A stretch of DNA of 64,000 bases from Tillandsia leiboldiana (GCA_029204045.2 CM055065.1:15317251-15381250), one strand, 5' to 3'; positions 20,554 to 32,630 are shown, numbered from the stretch's first letter. The notes: generated by a model not told the origin, from the sequence alone. Made by a program: numbers and translations.

Positions 20554-23500
20554 TGTAGAGTACCGGGACTTTGTAGAGAGCACCGACCTCGCAGGATGGC
20601 GTGGTGCGGGGAAATCGCTTGAGCGTGTTCCATATGTGTTTACAGATGATTTTGGGTTGATTCCGATCGACGCGGAAGCCCCAGCTTGAATCGAAATTTT
20701 CCGGGCATTGTGCGCCGTTGAAGGACTGGTTTGTTAGAGCCTCGACTCCACAGTTGTATGCAAGAAAATTGGAAAAGGTTTGGAACATGTGTATTTTCAG
20801 TTTACAGTGGAGTTCGGGAGGTTTCGGACTGGTGCGGAGGCCCCGAAGGCGAAAAGTGAACTAGTTGGCTTAAATGGATTAATTAATTAATTAATTAAAT
20901 TGGTTATTTAGTTTGAGAGAAAGAAATTAGAGAAAAAGGAGAAAGATGAGAGAGAGGGAGTTGGATTGGATGGGTGCTGGTGTTGGAGAGTGTTTTGGGT
21001 TTCTTTTTGCTCCATGCACCATGCACCATGCACTAGCCACCTTAATTAGCCACCTTAATTAGTGAATGCCACATCATCTTCTTCTTCTTTGCCTCAAACA
21101 GAGTAAATGGACTTCAAACAGAGGAATGGAAAATTGAGGAAGAAGGAGAAGGAGAAGAGGAATTGAGGGGAATTAAAAGATGGAAATGAGAGAGGTGAAG
21201 GAGTGCTTGCAGTGTGGACCTTCAGTTGGAAGCCGAGCGGAGCAAGCGCGCGTCGAGCCTCATGAGGGTGCAATGCAGTTTTCTAGTGAGAGAGAGAGAA
21301 AGCTTGGTTGATGGATTTGAGTGGGTTTTGGAGTTGATGTTGGTTGTGTGGGCTTGGTTTTACTGTCCTTGAGTGGTGGTGTGGCCAGCAGAGAGAAGCC
21401 GCGCGGGCACGCTTGGGCGCCGCGCGGCAGCTTGGGGGGCTTGCGTTCCGGAACTAAAGCCCAGTTCCGGAACCAATGTATTTTGGTACCGGTACCCCAC
21501 AATGGGTACCGGTACCCAATGTCACCTAAAGCCGGTTTGAGCTGGGAATGTTTTTTGGGTGAAGGGCATTAAGATAAATTGACTTCTCTTTGGGGTTACC
21601 CATCACCTTGGTCTATATATATAGGAGCCCTCTCCCCTGCTTCTTCTCCACGAGAGGAAAAGAAAAAAAAATAATAATAATAAAGAAAGAAAGCAAGTAT
21701 TAGAAAAGAGAAGAAGATAAAGAGAGTAAGAGAGGTTGAGGGGGGTTGTGCAGCTTGTGTTGTCTGCTGGTTGGAGTCGAGTGGGCCGCGCGCAACGAGC
21801 AATATACAAGGTGAGTTAACAGATTTTTTTTAAGTTTCGATCCTTGGATTATTTTGTGGATTTAGCATGAGTTTTGAGTTGGATGTTGGTGGTGTTCTTC
21901 TCTCTTTGTGCCATTGAGCTGTGGCTTGTGGATTTTACTGTGCGGAGCCGAGGTGCCGCGCACGTACTGTGAGCTGGCCGTGGAGAGGACCAGAGCGCAC
22001 GCAGATTTTTCTAGAGGACTCGAGGGTTTTGTTCGAGCTTCCGACGAATTTTCTGAGATTCGCGACAGTGTTCGCGCGCGCGCGGCGCGGTTTTCGTTTT
22101 TTTCGGCAGATTCGAGGCAGCGAGCGGTTCGGCGCTTCACCGACTTCAGCGATTGCCTGCAGAATGCATTTTAGGTGGGTTGGAATTTCTTCAAGATTTA
22201 TGGAATGCCCTCTAAAGCTTCTGTATGCATGTTGAGCATTATAGTTTACCTGTTTTCATACTTGTTAAATCTGATAGTTGCCTAGAAAATTATAGGAAGA
22301 CATTCATGAGCCCCTGATATTTTTAGCATGATCTAGGGATGATTTGACACTAGACTGCATGATTTGTTGGCATTAGATGGGCATCCGAACCGTTTTAAAA
22401 ATCGTCGGACAAGTTTTAATGAAAAACTGAGATTTGAAAATGGTTTTAAAATATTGTGAGCTTCCAGAGGGATTGAGTAGGTTCAGGATGCATGTATACT
22501 CATGCCGGAGGGCCGAGTGGATTTTTAGAGCATTGTGTGTCGAGTTTCTAGTGTCATGAGAGTTATACTTCCTTGTTGGGATTATTCTAGATCATGGAGT
22601 GTGTTTTTCTGATTTATTCGTGGAGGTGGTTCCCCGACTTAGTTTTGAGAGTTTTGAGGTTCTGGCAGATTTAGTCGTGGAGGTTTCCCGACTTAGCAAT
22701 GAGTTGTGCATTATCAGATTGAGTTGTGGAGGGTTCTCCGACATAGCTGTGAGTGTTTGGGCTTTTTTCTGATTGAGTCGTGGAGTCTTTTTCCGACTGA
22801 GTTGTGCTTTTCTGCATCGAGTTGCCGATCTGTTTGATCGTGGATTATTGCCTGCATGTGCCGCTTATGAGACAGTTGAGACTGATGAGATACTTGAGTT
22901 CGGTGGGGTCGCTCCCCTCGAGGTACCCGGGTGCCTGTTGATGATGCGACTAGTTGATGCACTAGAGTTCGCTTGAGATTGAGATAGTCCGTGTGGGACG
23001 CCCTACGTAAGTCCCGTCCCGTGTGGATGAGGTGGCAGTAGGTTTGGCGCAGGATTGACTGGACCCTATGAGGCAGTCGTTGAGATTGGGGGATATGAGA
23101 GAGTGATTGCATAGCATGTTCTTAGATGAGTTTTCCTTTGAGCATGATACTTTAGGCATGTTAGCAGCAGCGAGTGTATGCATATTTCATCTTTAGTAGA
23201 GTTTCTTGAGCATGATGATTGAGACATGGTAGCTGTAGTTTCCTTTCAGCTTTTTTTTATCTATCTGCATACCTATCTGTTGTGCCGGGCATACCGTGGA
23301 TATTGGTGACGGTACCCACTGAGATCTACCTTCTGCCGTAGATCTCACACACGCTGCGGTGACAGGTTCCTGAGGTAGCTGTTCCGGCTTGGTTTGCGCG
23401 GAGACAGCAGATCGAGGTCAGGACGTGGCCTATTAGTTCCTTACCAGCATTGAGATTTTTAGGTAGATGTACCCGGTATATTTTCATGTTTCCACTTTTG

Positions 23501-23748
23501 TACTGGACATTCTGAAAGATCTGTGAGGATTGTACTTGTATTTTCATAGTTGAGAGACTTGTATTGAGAATTTGATTTTATTCAGATGTTCAGTGTTCAT
23601 TTCTGTAGCTATTAGTTTTATTTTCAGCTCTGATACATGTTAGCTATAGATCTTTTGCAGGGTAGACGCTTCGTCTGTGCGGCAGTTTCCGTACAGACGG
23701 CGGATCTGTTGGCGAGCCCGGGTCGCAGTTCGACTCCGGGGCGTGACA
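20554..23748 (+). mobile_element. 3' LTR of W
   Basis: A 3195-bp copy of the 5' LTR, with the palindromes at 21445 and 21464 (both perfect GTTCCGGAAC), a longer TATATATATA at 21614-21623, and the hairpin at 23321-23346. It lacks about 20 bp around 23286 that the 5' LTR has. It ends GCGTGACA. Confidence 0.92.
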
Positions 23749-25330
23749 TCCGACGCATGGGGGAGCCACGTGGCGGCGCCTGAGTGGACGGCGCAATGCG
23801 TGCGGTCCACCCAAAGGCGCGGGGAGGGTAGTTCGAACAGGTGGCGCAGCATGGCACGCACGCGGGCGCGCAACGTGGCGCGCCGCGGTTGGGCCGCGCC
23901 ACCCGCTCCCCCCTGCTTGGTCGGGCCACGTGGCGCGGCCCGGTTGGCAGCGCCACGCTGCGGCGCGTTGTGGGACACGTGTCGCGCCCGGATTAATCTG
24001 GGCGCATTGCACCGAGTCCCCTGTTCTGCGCCCGGTTGTTCCGGGCGCCCGAAATCGTACCCCAAAGGGGTATTCCCCCCCCCCCTTGTTTGACTATAAA
24101 TAGCCTTTCACCTTGGATTTTTTGGCTTTTCCCGAGCTTTTCTGTGGATAAGCCCAGAAGCAAAGTTGATCCTCTTCGTGTGCTCCATCTCTCGAAGGAG
24201 TTTCAGAATTTTTGGATTCCGTGACATCGGCGATTTCTGCGACTCGGCGCACTGCGACATTCTTTCTTCGGAGGCCTTTTTCATCGCATTTCGGTCCACG
24301 AGCTCCCTAGAGCTACCCCGAAGGAATTTTTGGACGATGTTTGCGGCGTCGGTTTCACGAGAGGTAGACCTTCGATTTTCGTGTGGATCATCTTTCTTCA
24401 TTTTGAGTTTTTGGCATGGTTTACGAGGAATCTTTGAACCCCTTTCCTGCTGGTGGTTTTTCTGGATAGTGGAGGCTTGTCGGATTTTTATCTCATCACT
24501 CTGGCATCGGAATTCAACGTATAAGAACTCGATTGACATCTACTCTTCGCGAGGATCGCCGTCGTATTTTTATTGGAATTTTTGGAATTTATCTCGCAGG
24601 TGATAATTATGCTTCTTTGGGACAGATTTTTCAGCAGTAAGTGATCTTGGGAATTTTTATTGATTGCAATGTTTGGACCATATCTTTATAACCAGGAGGT
24701 GTTTTTGGGTGTTTCTGGACCCGTTGGAATCGTGAGAATCCGAGGATTTATCCCCGTACAGTTTCAGCCTATTTGGATCTTGGATTGGCCTGCGCTTCAA
24801 GTGGGTTGCTTCGTCTCCAAAACCGATGGACAGTTCATTAATTCTATTGTATTAGGAAACGTGCATGATGGTGAGTGTATTAGAGAGCATGCCAGAAACA
24901 AAGAATTGATACTCTTTAAGTTTCTATGATGATCATGTTGATTTACTGCCTCCTAAATCTGATTATTTAATGTTATCTTTGGAACTTGACCTAGCACCCC
25001 GTCATATGTTTGCATGTGTAAACCAGACTAGTAGAAAACCCTCACTTGGGCTAGGTTTATTTATGTTTTAGACATCCACACGTTATACTCTATTCCTGGA
25101 CATAGTGTTATTCTCGCCGGTTAGGGGGCCGAGTGGTCGGGATTCCTTTTAGTGTGGGATGCATGTTACACTCGTGCTTGGGAGCAGAGTGGAGTCTGGT
25201 AGATGTAGTTAGTCTTTTATCTGTGGCGGGAGCCATTTGGGTGAACGGTGGTCCCGGGATGTCTTGTTTCCTTGTTTTATATGTCGCCACTATGTTAGTG
25301 GCAGTAGTATACCAGTGATAGCAGGACCTT
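23749..25330 (+). mobile_element. LTR Y, right part
   Basis: Resumes the Y LTR after W. It holds three CACGTG boxes (23767, 23927, 23976), an 11-C run at 24075-24085, a TATA box at 24095-24103, and a leader similar to Z with a potential splice donor near 24362. A middle part (about 24960-25280) matches the A LTR (36670-36950), so Y links the Z and A families. It fades at about 25330 without a recognisable terminus. Confidence 0.75.
24095..24103 (+). promoter_or_regulatory. TATA box of Y LTR
   Basis: TATAAATAG, identical to the Z LTR box at 60938-60946 and in the same context. Confidence 0.75.
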
Positions 25331-25944
25331 GAACCCAGAACCTTTTTGACACACACATGATTTTAGTCAACCAATGTTTTTCTTCTAAACATCGAGGGGT
25401 CGCCGGAGTCTGTTCTTGTTTGATTGGACAAAGGCATTAGCCCTTCAGGGTTTGGGTATAAAAACTTGTTTTCCAACTGTTTTTCCTAAAAGAACTAAAA
25501 ATTATTAAAAATGGATATTTCTCAAGTCAAGATGGTTTTTCAAAAAGGAACTATTTTTAATCCTCACCCCGCGTGGGTTGAGTGAAAAATGGTTTTCAGT
25601 AATAAATGTCACATTTATTTTCCGGTAAACTTCCCCACTCGAGAGGATTCGAGTGATCTGGATTCTAAGGGCTGCCTTTTCCTTTGGGTCGAGAACAACG
25701 AGAGGCTAAGCCTAGAGCCTGTTCTTGTTTTATTTGGGTTGTAGGTTCTAGTCTTTCGGGGTTCCCGGACCCTTCATTGTTGTCGGCTGCGGAGTATACC
25801 CAGCTAGTGAGTCTGTATGTCGAGTTGATGTTCTGTTCTGGGAGCCGTTGGGTTGACAGCGGTCCTGACTATTCGAGTGTTTCCTGTTAGTGACTTAGAG
25901 AGGTGATTCGGGTACTGTCGATCTTGTTGTATGATTGATTTAGT
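25331..25944. other. unassigned repeat-derived spacer
   Basis: No gene. It contains two copies (about 25390 and 25706) of a ~55-bp module with core CTGTTCTTGTTTGATTGG that also occurs in V (3381, 5590) and A (40245, 52670). It is probably eroded element sequence. Confidence 0.5.
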
Positions 25945-26570
25945 ATATCATTATCCCGGCATGGACATTATGGACAGGTACGCCTCATCTAGGCGAGCAG
26001 TGCAACCTTGGATTGAGGTGATCGATCAGTGGATGCCACTTTTGGAACTTGGAAATTGAGAGTAAGGGGTTGACGTTGTTCCCAAGGTTGAACTTTTTCC
26101 CCTGTGGATGGATGTGAGAGATGTATCTGTGGAACTTGAGCATTTTATTGCTAAGGAGCAACGGAGGTGATATGCTATCGGAAGCTTGGAACTTTGGATT
26201 GGAGACCATGATCTGTGAAGCCACTATCCGCAGGGATTTGTAGATTCGAGTTTACGCGGGGAGCTTGGATCGCGAGTATTTAACTGGTTGGAAGAAGTGT
26301 ATTTGATCACCCGCATGTTTTGGATTTCACTTCTTTGGCTTTTGTCGGGGATTTGAGTTATCAAGAGTAGCCGATGCAAATTCTTGCTGGTGAGACAGAA
26401 GAATTAGGCAGTCGGGTTATACCTTGAGAGAAGGTTCAGTGAAGCCATCATGAGGAGTGAGAGCGACGATTAGAGAGCCTGAGGATGAGTTGGGTACTTC
26501 CTGTTCCCATCGGATTGAGACATTCTCCCGAGATTAGACTTATTCTGGTTTCGAGGACTAAACCTTTTTA
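25945..26570 (+). pseudogene. 3' internal region of element U
   Basis: Aligns with the 3' internal ends of V and W from the CATGGACATTATG motif to TTTCGAGGAC. No open frame. The 5' part of U is missing or unrecognisable upstream of this point. Confidence 0.65.
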
Positions 26571-26583
26571 AAGGAGGGGAGTG
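26571..26583 (+). other. polypurine tract of U
   Basis: AAGGAGGGGAGTG directly before the LTR start at 26584; one base differs from V and W. Confidence 0.8.
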
Positions 26584-27240
26584 TGTAGAGTACCGGGACT
26601 TTGTAGAGTGCACTGACCTCGCAAGATGGCGTGGTGGGGGGAAATCGCTTGAGCGTGTTCCATTTGGGTTTACAGATGAGTTCTGACTATTTCGGATCGA
26701 CGCAGAATCCTTTGGGAAGAAAGGTTAGTTAGCGGCTTCGAACTTGGAAGCCCAGTTTGAATATGTGACTTCGGGGCATTGTGTACCTGTAGAGTATTGG
26801 ATTGGTTAGAGTACCGACTCCGCCATGGTGCACGGGGAAAATTGGAAAGTGTGGAACTTGTGTATTTTCATATTACAGCGGAGTTCGGGTTGACTCGGGC
26901 TGATGCGGAGGCCCCGAAGACACAAAGTGAGTTGGAGTTGGCAATTAAATGATTAATTAATTGATTATAAACCGCTGTGGAGTAGAGAAAAGAAACGAGA
27001 AAAGAAATGAGAAGAGAATGCAAGTGCGGGTTTTCTTTTGTAGAGTATCGGATTTCGGATTGAGCACGCCGACTCCACAGTTGAGCTTTTGAGTGGGAAA
27101 AAGCTTTGGACATGTGTACTTTTTGTTTACAGCGGGGTTCGAGAGATTTCAGAGTGGTGCGGAAGCTTCCGGGACAGAAAGCGAGTTAACGGCGAGGAAA
27201 TCGAAGCTTCAGACTTGAATTTCGGCTTTGGAGGGCTGGA

Positions 27241-27331
27241 GTTCCGGAACTAGAGGGCCAGTTCTGGAACCAACCCTATGTTCCGGAACTAATTGAGTTG
27301 GTACCGGTACCAAATTAGTGGTACCGGTACC
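27241..27331 (+). promoter_or_regulatory. palindrome array upstream of U TATA box
   Basis: GTTCCGGAAC-type palindromes at 27241, 27261 and 27280 and GGTACCGGTACC at 27300 and 27320. All five sit 19-20 bp apart and end about 100 bp before the TATA box. Confidence 0.6.
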
Positions 27332-29220
27332 CAGCCTCCTAGGATGCCCAGTTTAAGCAGATTCTGGATTTTAAGTGAGGGGCTTTTCGGTAATTTCGTC
27401 TCCCACTGTTTTACACCCACGCCACCCTCTATATATGAGCCCGCCTGCCTTCTTCTCCACGACAGAGAGAAAGGAAAGAGAGAAAAGAAAGAAAGAAAGA
27501 AAAGAAAGAAGCAAGGAAAAGAAAGAGAAGAGGGAAAAGGAAAGGAGAGTGTGTGTGTGAGGGTGCAGCTTGTGGTATGTTGCTTGGAGCTGGACGGAGC
27601 CGCGCGCACGTCGGCTGTACAAGAGGTATGTTGGCAGATTTTTGTAGTTCGGTTTTTTTGGATTTCTTAGATGGATTTAGAGTGAGATTTTGAGTAGGAC
27701 TTTGGTTGTTTTCCTTCTCTTTTCCATCTTGCACATTGAGGAGCAACTTGAGGGTTTTGGCTATGAGCTTTGGATTTACACTGTGCGGAGCCGAGGGCGC
27801 ACGCACGCAAGCACACGTATGGTGGGTTGGCAGGGAGTGAGCCAAAGCACGCCGGGATTTTTGTAGAGGACTCGAGATAATTGTTCGAGCTTCCTGGGAT
27901 TTTTCCGAGGTACGCGCGCGCGCGCGCGGCGCGGTATTGGAGCTTCCGGCAGGTTTTGACAGTGTGCAAGTTCGGCGCTTCACCGACTTCAGCGATCACC
28001 TGCGGAAAGCATTCCAGGTGGGTTGGAATTCTTCAAGATGTATGGAATGCCTTCTAAAGCTATTGTATGCATGCTGATCATGTTTAGCTTATTAATTGCA
28101 TAGCTGGTAAATCTGATAGTTGCCTAGAAAATTATAAAAAGACATTTATGAGCCCCAGATATTTTTAGCATGATCTAGGGATGATTTGACACTAGACTGC
28201 ATGATTAGTTGGCATTAGATTGGCATTTGAACTGTTTTAAAATAGTCGGACCTGTTTTAATAAAAACGGGGCTTGAAAATGATTTTAAAAATATTGTGAG
28301 CTTCCAGAGGGATTGAGTAGGTTTAGGATGCATATATTCTCGTGCCAGGGGGCCGAGTGGACTTTTAGAGCTCTGTGTGTTGAGTATCTAGTGTCATGTG
28401 AGTTTGAGATTCCTTGATGAGACTATTCTAGATCATGGGTTTGTATTCTGATTTGGTAGTGGAGATGGTTCTCCGACTTGGCTTGAGAGTTTTGGGCTCT
28501 GGCAGATTGAGTCGTGGAGGTTTCCCGACTTAGCCATGGGTTGTGCATTATCAGATTGAGTCGTGGAGGGTTCTCCGACATAGCTGTGAGAGTATTTGGG
28601 CATTCCTGATCGAGTCGTGGAGGGTTCCCGACTGAGCGGTGTTATTTGAGCATTGAGTTTCCGATCTGATCGATCGTGGATCATAGCCTGCATGTGTCGC
28701 TCCCCTCGAGTTACGCTCCGGATGCGTGATGATGATGATTGAGATAGTCAGACTAGGACGCCCCACGTGTAGTGGGCAGGTGCGTTCCTAGTAGTCAGTT
28801 TAGGACGCCCCACGTGGAGTGGACAGGTGCGTTCCTAGTAGTCAGTAGGACGCCCCACGGGGTAGTGGGCAGGTGCGTTCCTAGACGACAGGCGCAGGCT
28901 TGACTGAGCCAGTTTTGGCAGTCATTGAGATTTGAGTTTGGTGAGCACCACGTGTGCGAGTGGTGCATAGCATGTTCTTAGATGAGTTTTCCTTTGAGGA
29001 TGATACTTGAGGCATTTTAGTGGTGGCGAGTGTATGCATAGCAGGTTCATAGTAGAGATTTCCTTGAGTATGATGTTGAGACATACTAGCTGTTGCCTCC
29101 AGTAGACTTAGTGGTGGCGAGTAGTTCATTTCCTGCTTTTTATATATCTATTTGCATACCTATCTGTTGCCTCCAGTAGACTTAGTGGGCATACCGTGGA
29201 TATTGGTGACGGTACCCACT

Positions 29221-29246
29221 GGGAACTACCTTCTGCAGTAGTTCTC
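29221..29246 (+). promoter_or_regulatory. conserved LTR hairpin (U)
   Basis: GGGAACTAC pairs with GTAGTTCTC. Compared with V and W the fifth pair is A-T instead of T-A, a compensatory change. Confidence 0.6.
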
Positions 29247-29653
29247 ACACCCGCTGCGGTGACAGGTTTCCTCAGGTTGTTGTTCCGGCTTAGCTCGCGC
29301 GGAGACAGCTGATTGAGGTGAGGACGTGGACGATTAGTTCCTTACCAGCATTGAGAGTCAGAGGTAGATGTACCCTGTATATTTTTATGATTCCACTTTT
29401 GTACTGGACAGTCTGAGTGATTTGTGAGGGTTGTACTTGTATTTTACATAGCAGAGAGACTCTGTATTGAGGTTTTTGTATATCATATGTTCAGTGTTTG
29501 GTTCTGTAGCTATTGGTTTTAGTTTCAGCTCTGATACATGTTTAGCTATAGATCTGACTTGCAGGGTAGACGCTCCGTTTGTGCGGCAGTTTCCGTACGG
29601 ATAGCGGATCTGTTGGCGAGCCCGGGTCGCAGTTTCGACCCCGGGGCGTGACA

Positions 29654-30402
29654 ATGTGATTGCCGCCAAATCGGTCGTGGGGGCATCCCGAATGCCCGTC
29701 CACCACTGGTAAGCATCGCCCTCAAGATGGTGTTCTTGCCAACCACACCCGGTCTCCGGTCGTGGGGTCATCCCGAATGCCCGTCCACCATTGGTAAGCA
29801 TCGCCCTCAAGATGGAGTGTTGCCAACCACACCCGGTCTCCCTCCGCTACGAAGGTATCGTGGAAAAGTTTCTCCAAGTGTAGAATCCACTTCTCAAAGA
29901 TCCAATAATCAGGTCTCTCTCCATCATATGTCCGAGGCTTAGCTTCCCGAAATTCTCTCAAACGGGCCACGAGCCGGTTCCGCTCTTCTCCTGCTAACAT
30001 CATCGGTAAAACTGTCCTCGCCGGTGGAGCTTGAACCGGCGGTGACATCACAACCTCTTCCCGGCGCCCAACACTAGGAGTATGATGCGAAGACTCGGGC
30101 ACCTCAGGTCGATGTGCATCGGTCACTCCACCCACGTGCTACTGTTGTTGCACGGGTGGGTGCGAAGGGTCTTGAGTTCCCCTTGCCTCCAACTGCTGGG
30201 TCAAAAGGGCTTCCAACCTCTGCATCCTTGCATCCTGCCGACGCGAAGCCTCAGCCTGCTCTCGCGCCGCAGCCGACTGCCGCTCCACTACATCAGCTAG
30301 CATAGCCAGTTGCTCTCTCAAATCTCGGACCTCACTGGATCCGGAAGTAGCAGGCATCTCCGTATCGGCCTCCTCGGCCGTCATGGAGCGAGTCGTAGGC
30401 AT
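29654..30402 (-). pseudogene. gag: gag fragment, N-terminal half, minus strand
   Basis: Starts at ATG 30402-30400 (MPTTRSMTAEEADTEMP), then a heptad-rich segment (REQLAMLADVVERQSAAA) ending in three Gln codons. A single in-frame TAG (30139-30141) interrupts the frame, probably from CAG. The frame then continues without other damage through VGGVTDAHRPEVPES, the capsid start PDYWIFEKWILHLEKLF and HLEGDAYQWWTGIRDD, a typical Gag signature. An 85-bp direct duplication (29672-29841) then breaks the frame, and the second copy reads on to DLAAIT before the U LTR terminus cuts it off. It is non-functional but the best-preserved Gag here after Z. Confidence 0.85.
29672..29841. repeat. 85-bp direct duplication inside gag
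   Basis: Two near-identical 85-bp copies (29672-29756, 29757-29841). Since 85 is not a multiple of three, the duplication itself shifts the frame. Confidence 0.88.
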
Positions 30403-30626
30403 CACAAACTGTAACAGGCATAAAATGCGTAGGTTAGGATAACCAACGCGAAACACATCCCTACTCAAAACAAATCCCAATCATGCGAAAGTAAATGAAG
30501 CGTGCCACAATTATTTCCCGATGTCAGGTTGTCAGCCGCCAACCAGACCTTCCAAGGAAATAGAAGGTGCAATCACTTCGATCAACTCCAACTCTTATGG
30601 AGTTATAATAATGACCCAATCATGTA
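30403..30626 (-). other. region upstream of minus-strand gag
   Basis: Probable untranslated leader of the same element. No PBS or LTR end is recognisable before X sequence begins at about 30627. Confidence 0.4.
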
Positions 30627-30797
30627 CTACACCCATCAATTCCACCCAAAAAGCTAGAAATCAAAAAGGCCCCAAATAAACCCTAGTTTTCCAAAAACTA
30701 GGTTTTCCTACAAATATTACAAAAGAAAAGGGAAAAGAAGTCTTCCAAACCTCTTTAAGCTCAAAACCCACTTTGGAATGCAAAGGATAGGAACTAG
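30627..30797 (-). mobile_element. X-family LTR fragment
   Basis: Matches about 1462-1635 of the first X copy (CTACACCCATCAATTCCACC onward). It is interrupted at 30798 by LTR T. Confidence 0.75.
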
Positions 30798-31549
30798 TGT
30801 CACGCCCCGGGGTCGAACTGCGACCCCGGGCTCGCCAACAGATCCGCCGTCTGTACGGAAACTGCCGCACAGAGGTAGCGTCTAACCTGAAAAGAGATCT
30901 ATAACTATACAAGTATCAGAGCTGAAAAGAACTACACTACAGAAATAAAAACTGAACTGCTGAAATCACTAAATAAAAGAAGTCCAAATACACAAGTCCA
31001 CTATCTCTCAAAACATAGATACAAAGTCACTGTCTGGTACAAAAGTGGAAACCAAAAAAAACTACGGGTGACTCTACCTCTGACTCCACAGACTCGGGTA
31101 GGAACTAGTCGGCCACGCCCTTACCTCGGTCTGAAGACTCCGCACGAGCCAACCCTGGAACAGCCGCCTCAGGAACACCTGTCACCACAGCGGGTGTGAG
31201 ATCTACTGCAAAAGGCAGATCTCAGTGGGTACCGTCGCCGAAACCCACGGTATGCCCACCAAGTCCGCTGGAGGCAAAAACAGATAGATAGCTAGATAGA
31301 TAGATAAATGAATGAATGCGAGTTGGAAATAAAACTATCACTAGATGCCTCAAGTATGATGCTCAAAGGAAATATCATCTAAGAACATATGATGCAACCA
31401 CCCGCTCATGTCACCCAATCCTAATGACTGCCACATAGGGTCCAGTCAAGCCTGCGCCTGTCGACTAGGAACGCACCTTCCCACTACCACACATCCACAT
31501 GAGGACGGGATTTACGTGGGGCGTCCTGTCCGACTATCTCAATCTCACT

Positions 31550-31612
31550 CAAGTAACCACCTGGTAACTCGGCCAGGGGCAAGTAACCACCTGGTAACTC
31601 GGCCAGGGGCAT
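31550..31612 (-). repeat. two-unit repeat, seed of the A-element minisatellite
   Basis: Two direct copies of a ~30-bp unit with core CTGGCCGAGTTACCAG on the minus strand. The same core makes up the arrays at 38624-39866 and 51051-52288. Confidence 0.8.
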
Positions 31613-32239
31613 CAACACATCTACGCGTCCGGAGCGTGACCCGAGGGGAGCGACACCACCGAGTATCAATCATGTCTCAACTGTCTCAGCAAGCGGCATA
31701 AGCAGGCTATAGTCCACGATCAACCAGATCGGAAAAACTCGAATAATACTACTCACACATGTGTCCAAGTCGGAAAAACAACCCTCGACTAAATCTGATA
31801 AACCCTGCTAAAAATCCCGAGACTCTGGAGTACAACAAGAAAGTCCGTAAACCCCCTCTCGGCCCCCGGCACGAGATCAATACACGAATAAAAGGGTTTC
31901 CGACAATTTTATTAAAATTCCCGGCAGTTATCAGATTAAAATAATAGTGAAACAGGGACATGATACCTTTGCATTCAGAAGCAATATAGGGCATTCCGTA
32001 ATTTTTGGAATAAAACCAACCCACCTGTGATCAACTGCAAAACCGCGCGCCCAACGGATGTCCCGAAGCTATCCCACAGCTCCACGTGGCAAAAACGCGC
32101 ACAACCGGCCACGTGGAAAGCTAAAACTACGCTACAAGCTGCGAGAAAAAGAGGTAAACCGGGATCAGACCACACGCGGCCAAAACCGTGCTCTCAACGG
32201 CGAAAAGAACCCATCAGTCGACGAAAAACGCCGCGCGTC

Positions 32240-32630
32240 GCGCGGAAAACTGATCGCGCACGCGCCGCGGCGCGTCGCCGAGCCGCAGCCTGCGCGGCAA
32301 AAGCGCGGCGCAGCCGCATGACTCCAGAAAGCCAGCCGCGCGGCGCTGGGCCAGGCCACGCGGCGCTGGGCCCAGCCGCGCGGCACTAGGGCCGGCCGCG
32401 CGGCGCCCGAAGCGCCACGCGCGGCCCGCGGCGCCGCGCGCGCGCTGCGCGCGGCCCGCGCGGGGCCCGCGGCGCCGCCCGCCCTGCGCGCGGCCCCTGC
32501 GCGCCGCCCGCGCGGGGCCCGCGGTGCTGTGCGCGCCCCCTTCTTGGCGCGTCGCCCAGGCGCTCCAGTTGCAGGCAGCGCGGCGCCCAGCTGCGCGCCT
32601 GCATCAACAGGGCCCCTGCTGCCCGCGGCG
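32240..32630. other. extremely GC-rich, CGCG-dense tract
   Basis: Nearly all G and C with repeated GCGCGGCGC and CCGCGCGG words. It is open in several frames only because stop codons are A/T-containing; no protein is supported. Confidence 0.7.

Larger units (their letters stand above)
13621..23748 (+). mobile_element. element W, full-length degenerate Ty3/gypsy element
   Basis: A complete structure of 10.1 kb: 5' LTR 13621-16833, PBS 16842-16853, internal region with gag, protease and RT remnants in the usual order, purine tract 20541-20553, and 3' LTR 20554-23748. The order protease then RT without an integrase in front fits Ty3/gypsy. The two LTRs differ by scattered substitutions, a few percent by eye, so the insertion is moderately old. 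The internal region (3.7 kb) is too short and too broken for a full gag-pol. W may have moved in trans, or its coding region decayed afterwards. Confidence 0.92.
26584..29653 (+). mobile_element. 3' LTR of element U
   Basis: A 3070-bp LTR closest to V. Palindromes lie at 27241, 27261 and 27280, followed by GGTACCGGTACC at 27300 and 27320. A TATA box is at 27430-27436, a CG dinucleotide run near 27914-27930, three 46-bp repeats at 28755-28890, a hairpin at 29221-29246 and twin hairpins ending at 29641. A short partial duplication of the CCTCCAGTAGACTTAGTGG module is at about 29095 and 29170. It is followed directly by minus-strand gag. Confidence 0.9.

Noticed and set aside
24166..24603. A 145-codon ORF in the Y leader with partial similarity to a Z leader ORF (61009-61353)
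   Set aside because: The similarity follows the nucleotide leader, including a possible splice donor. Frames differ and end differently, so a protein is not supported.
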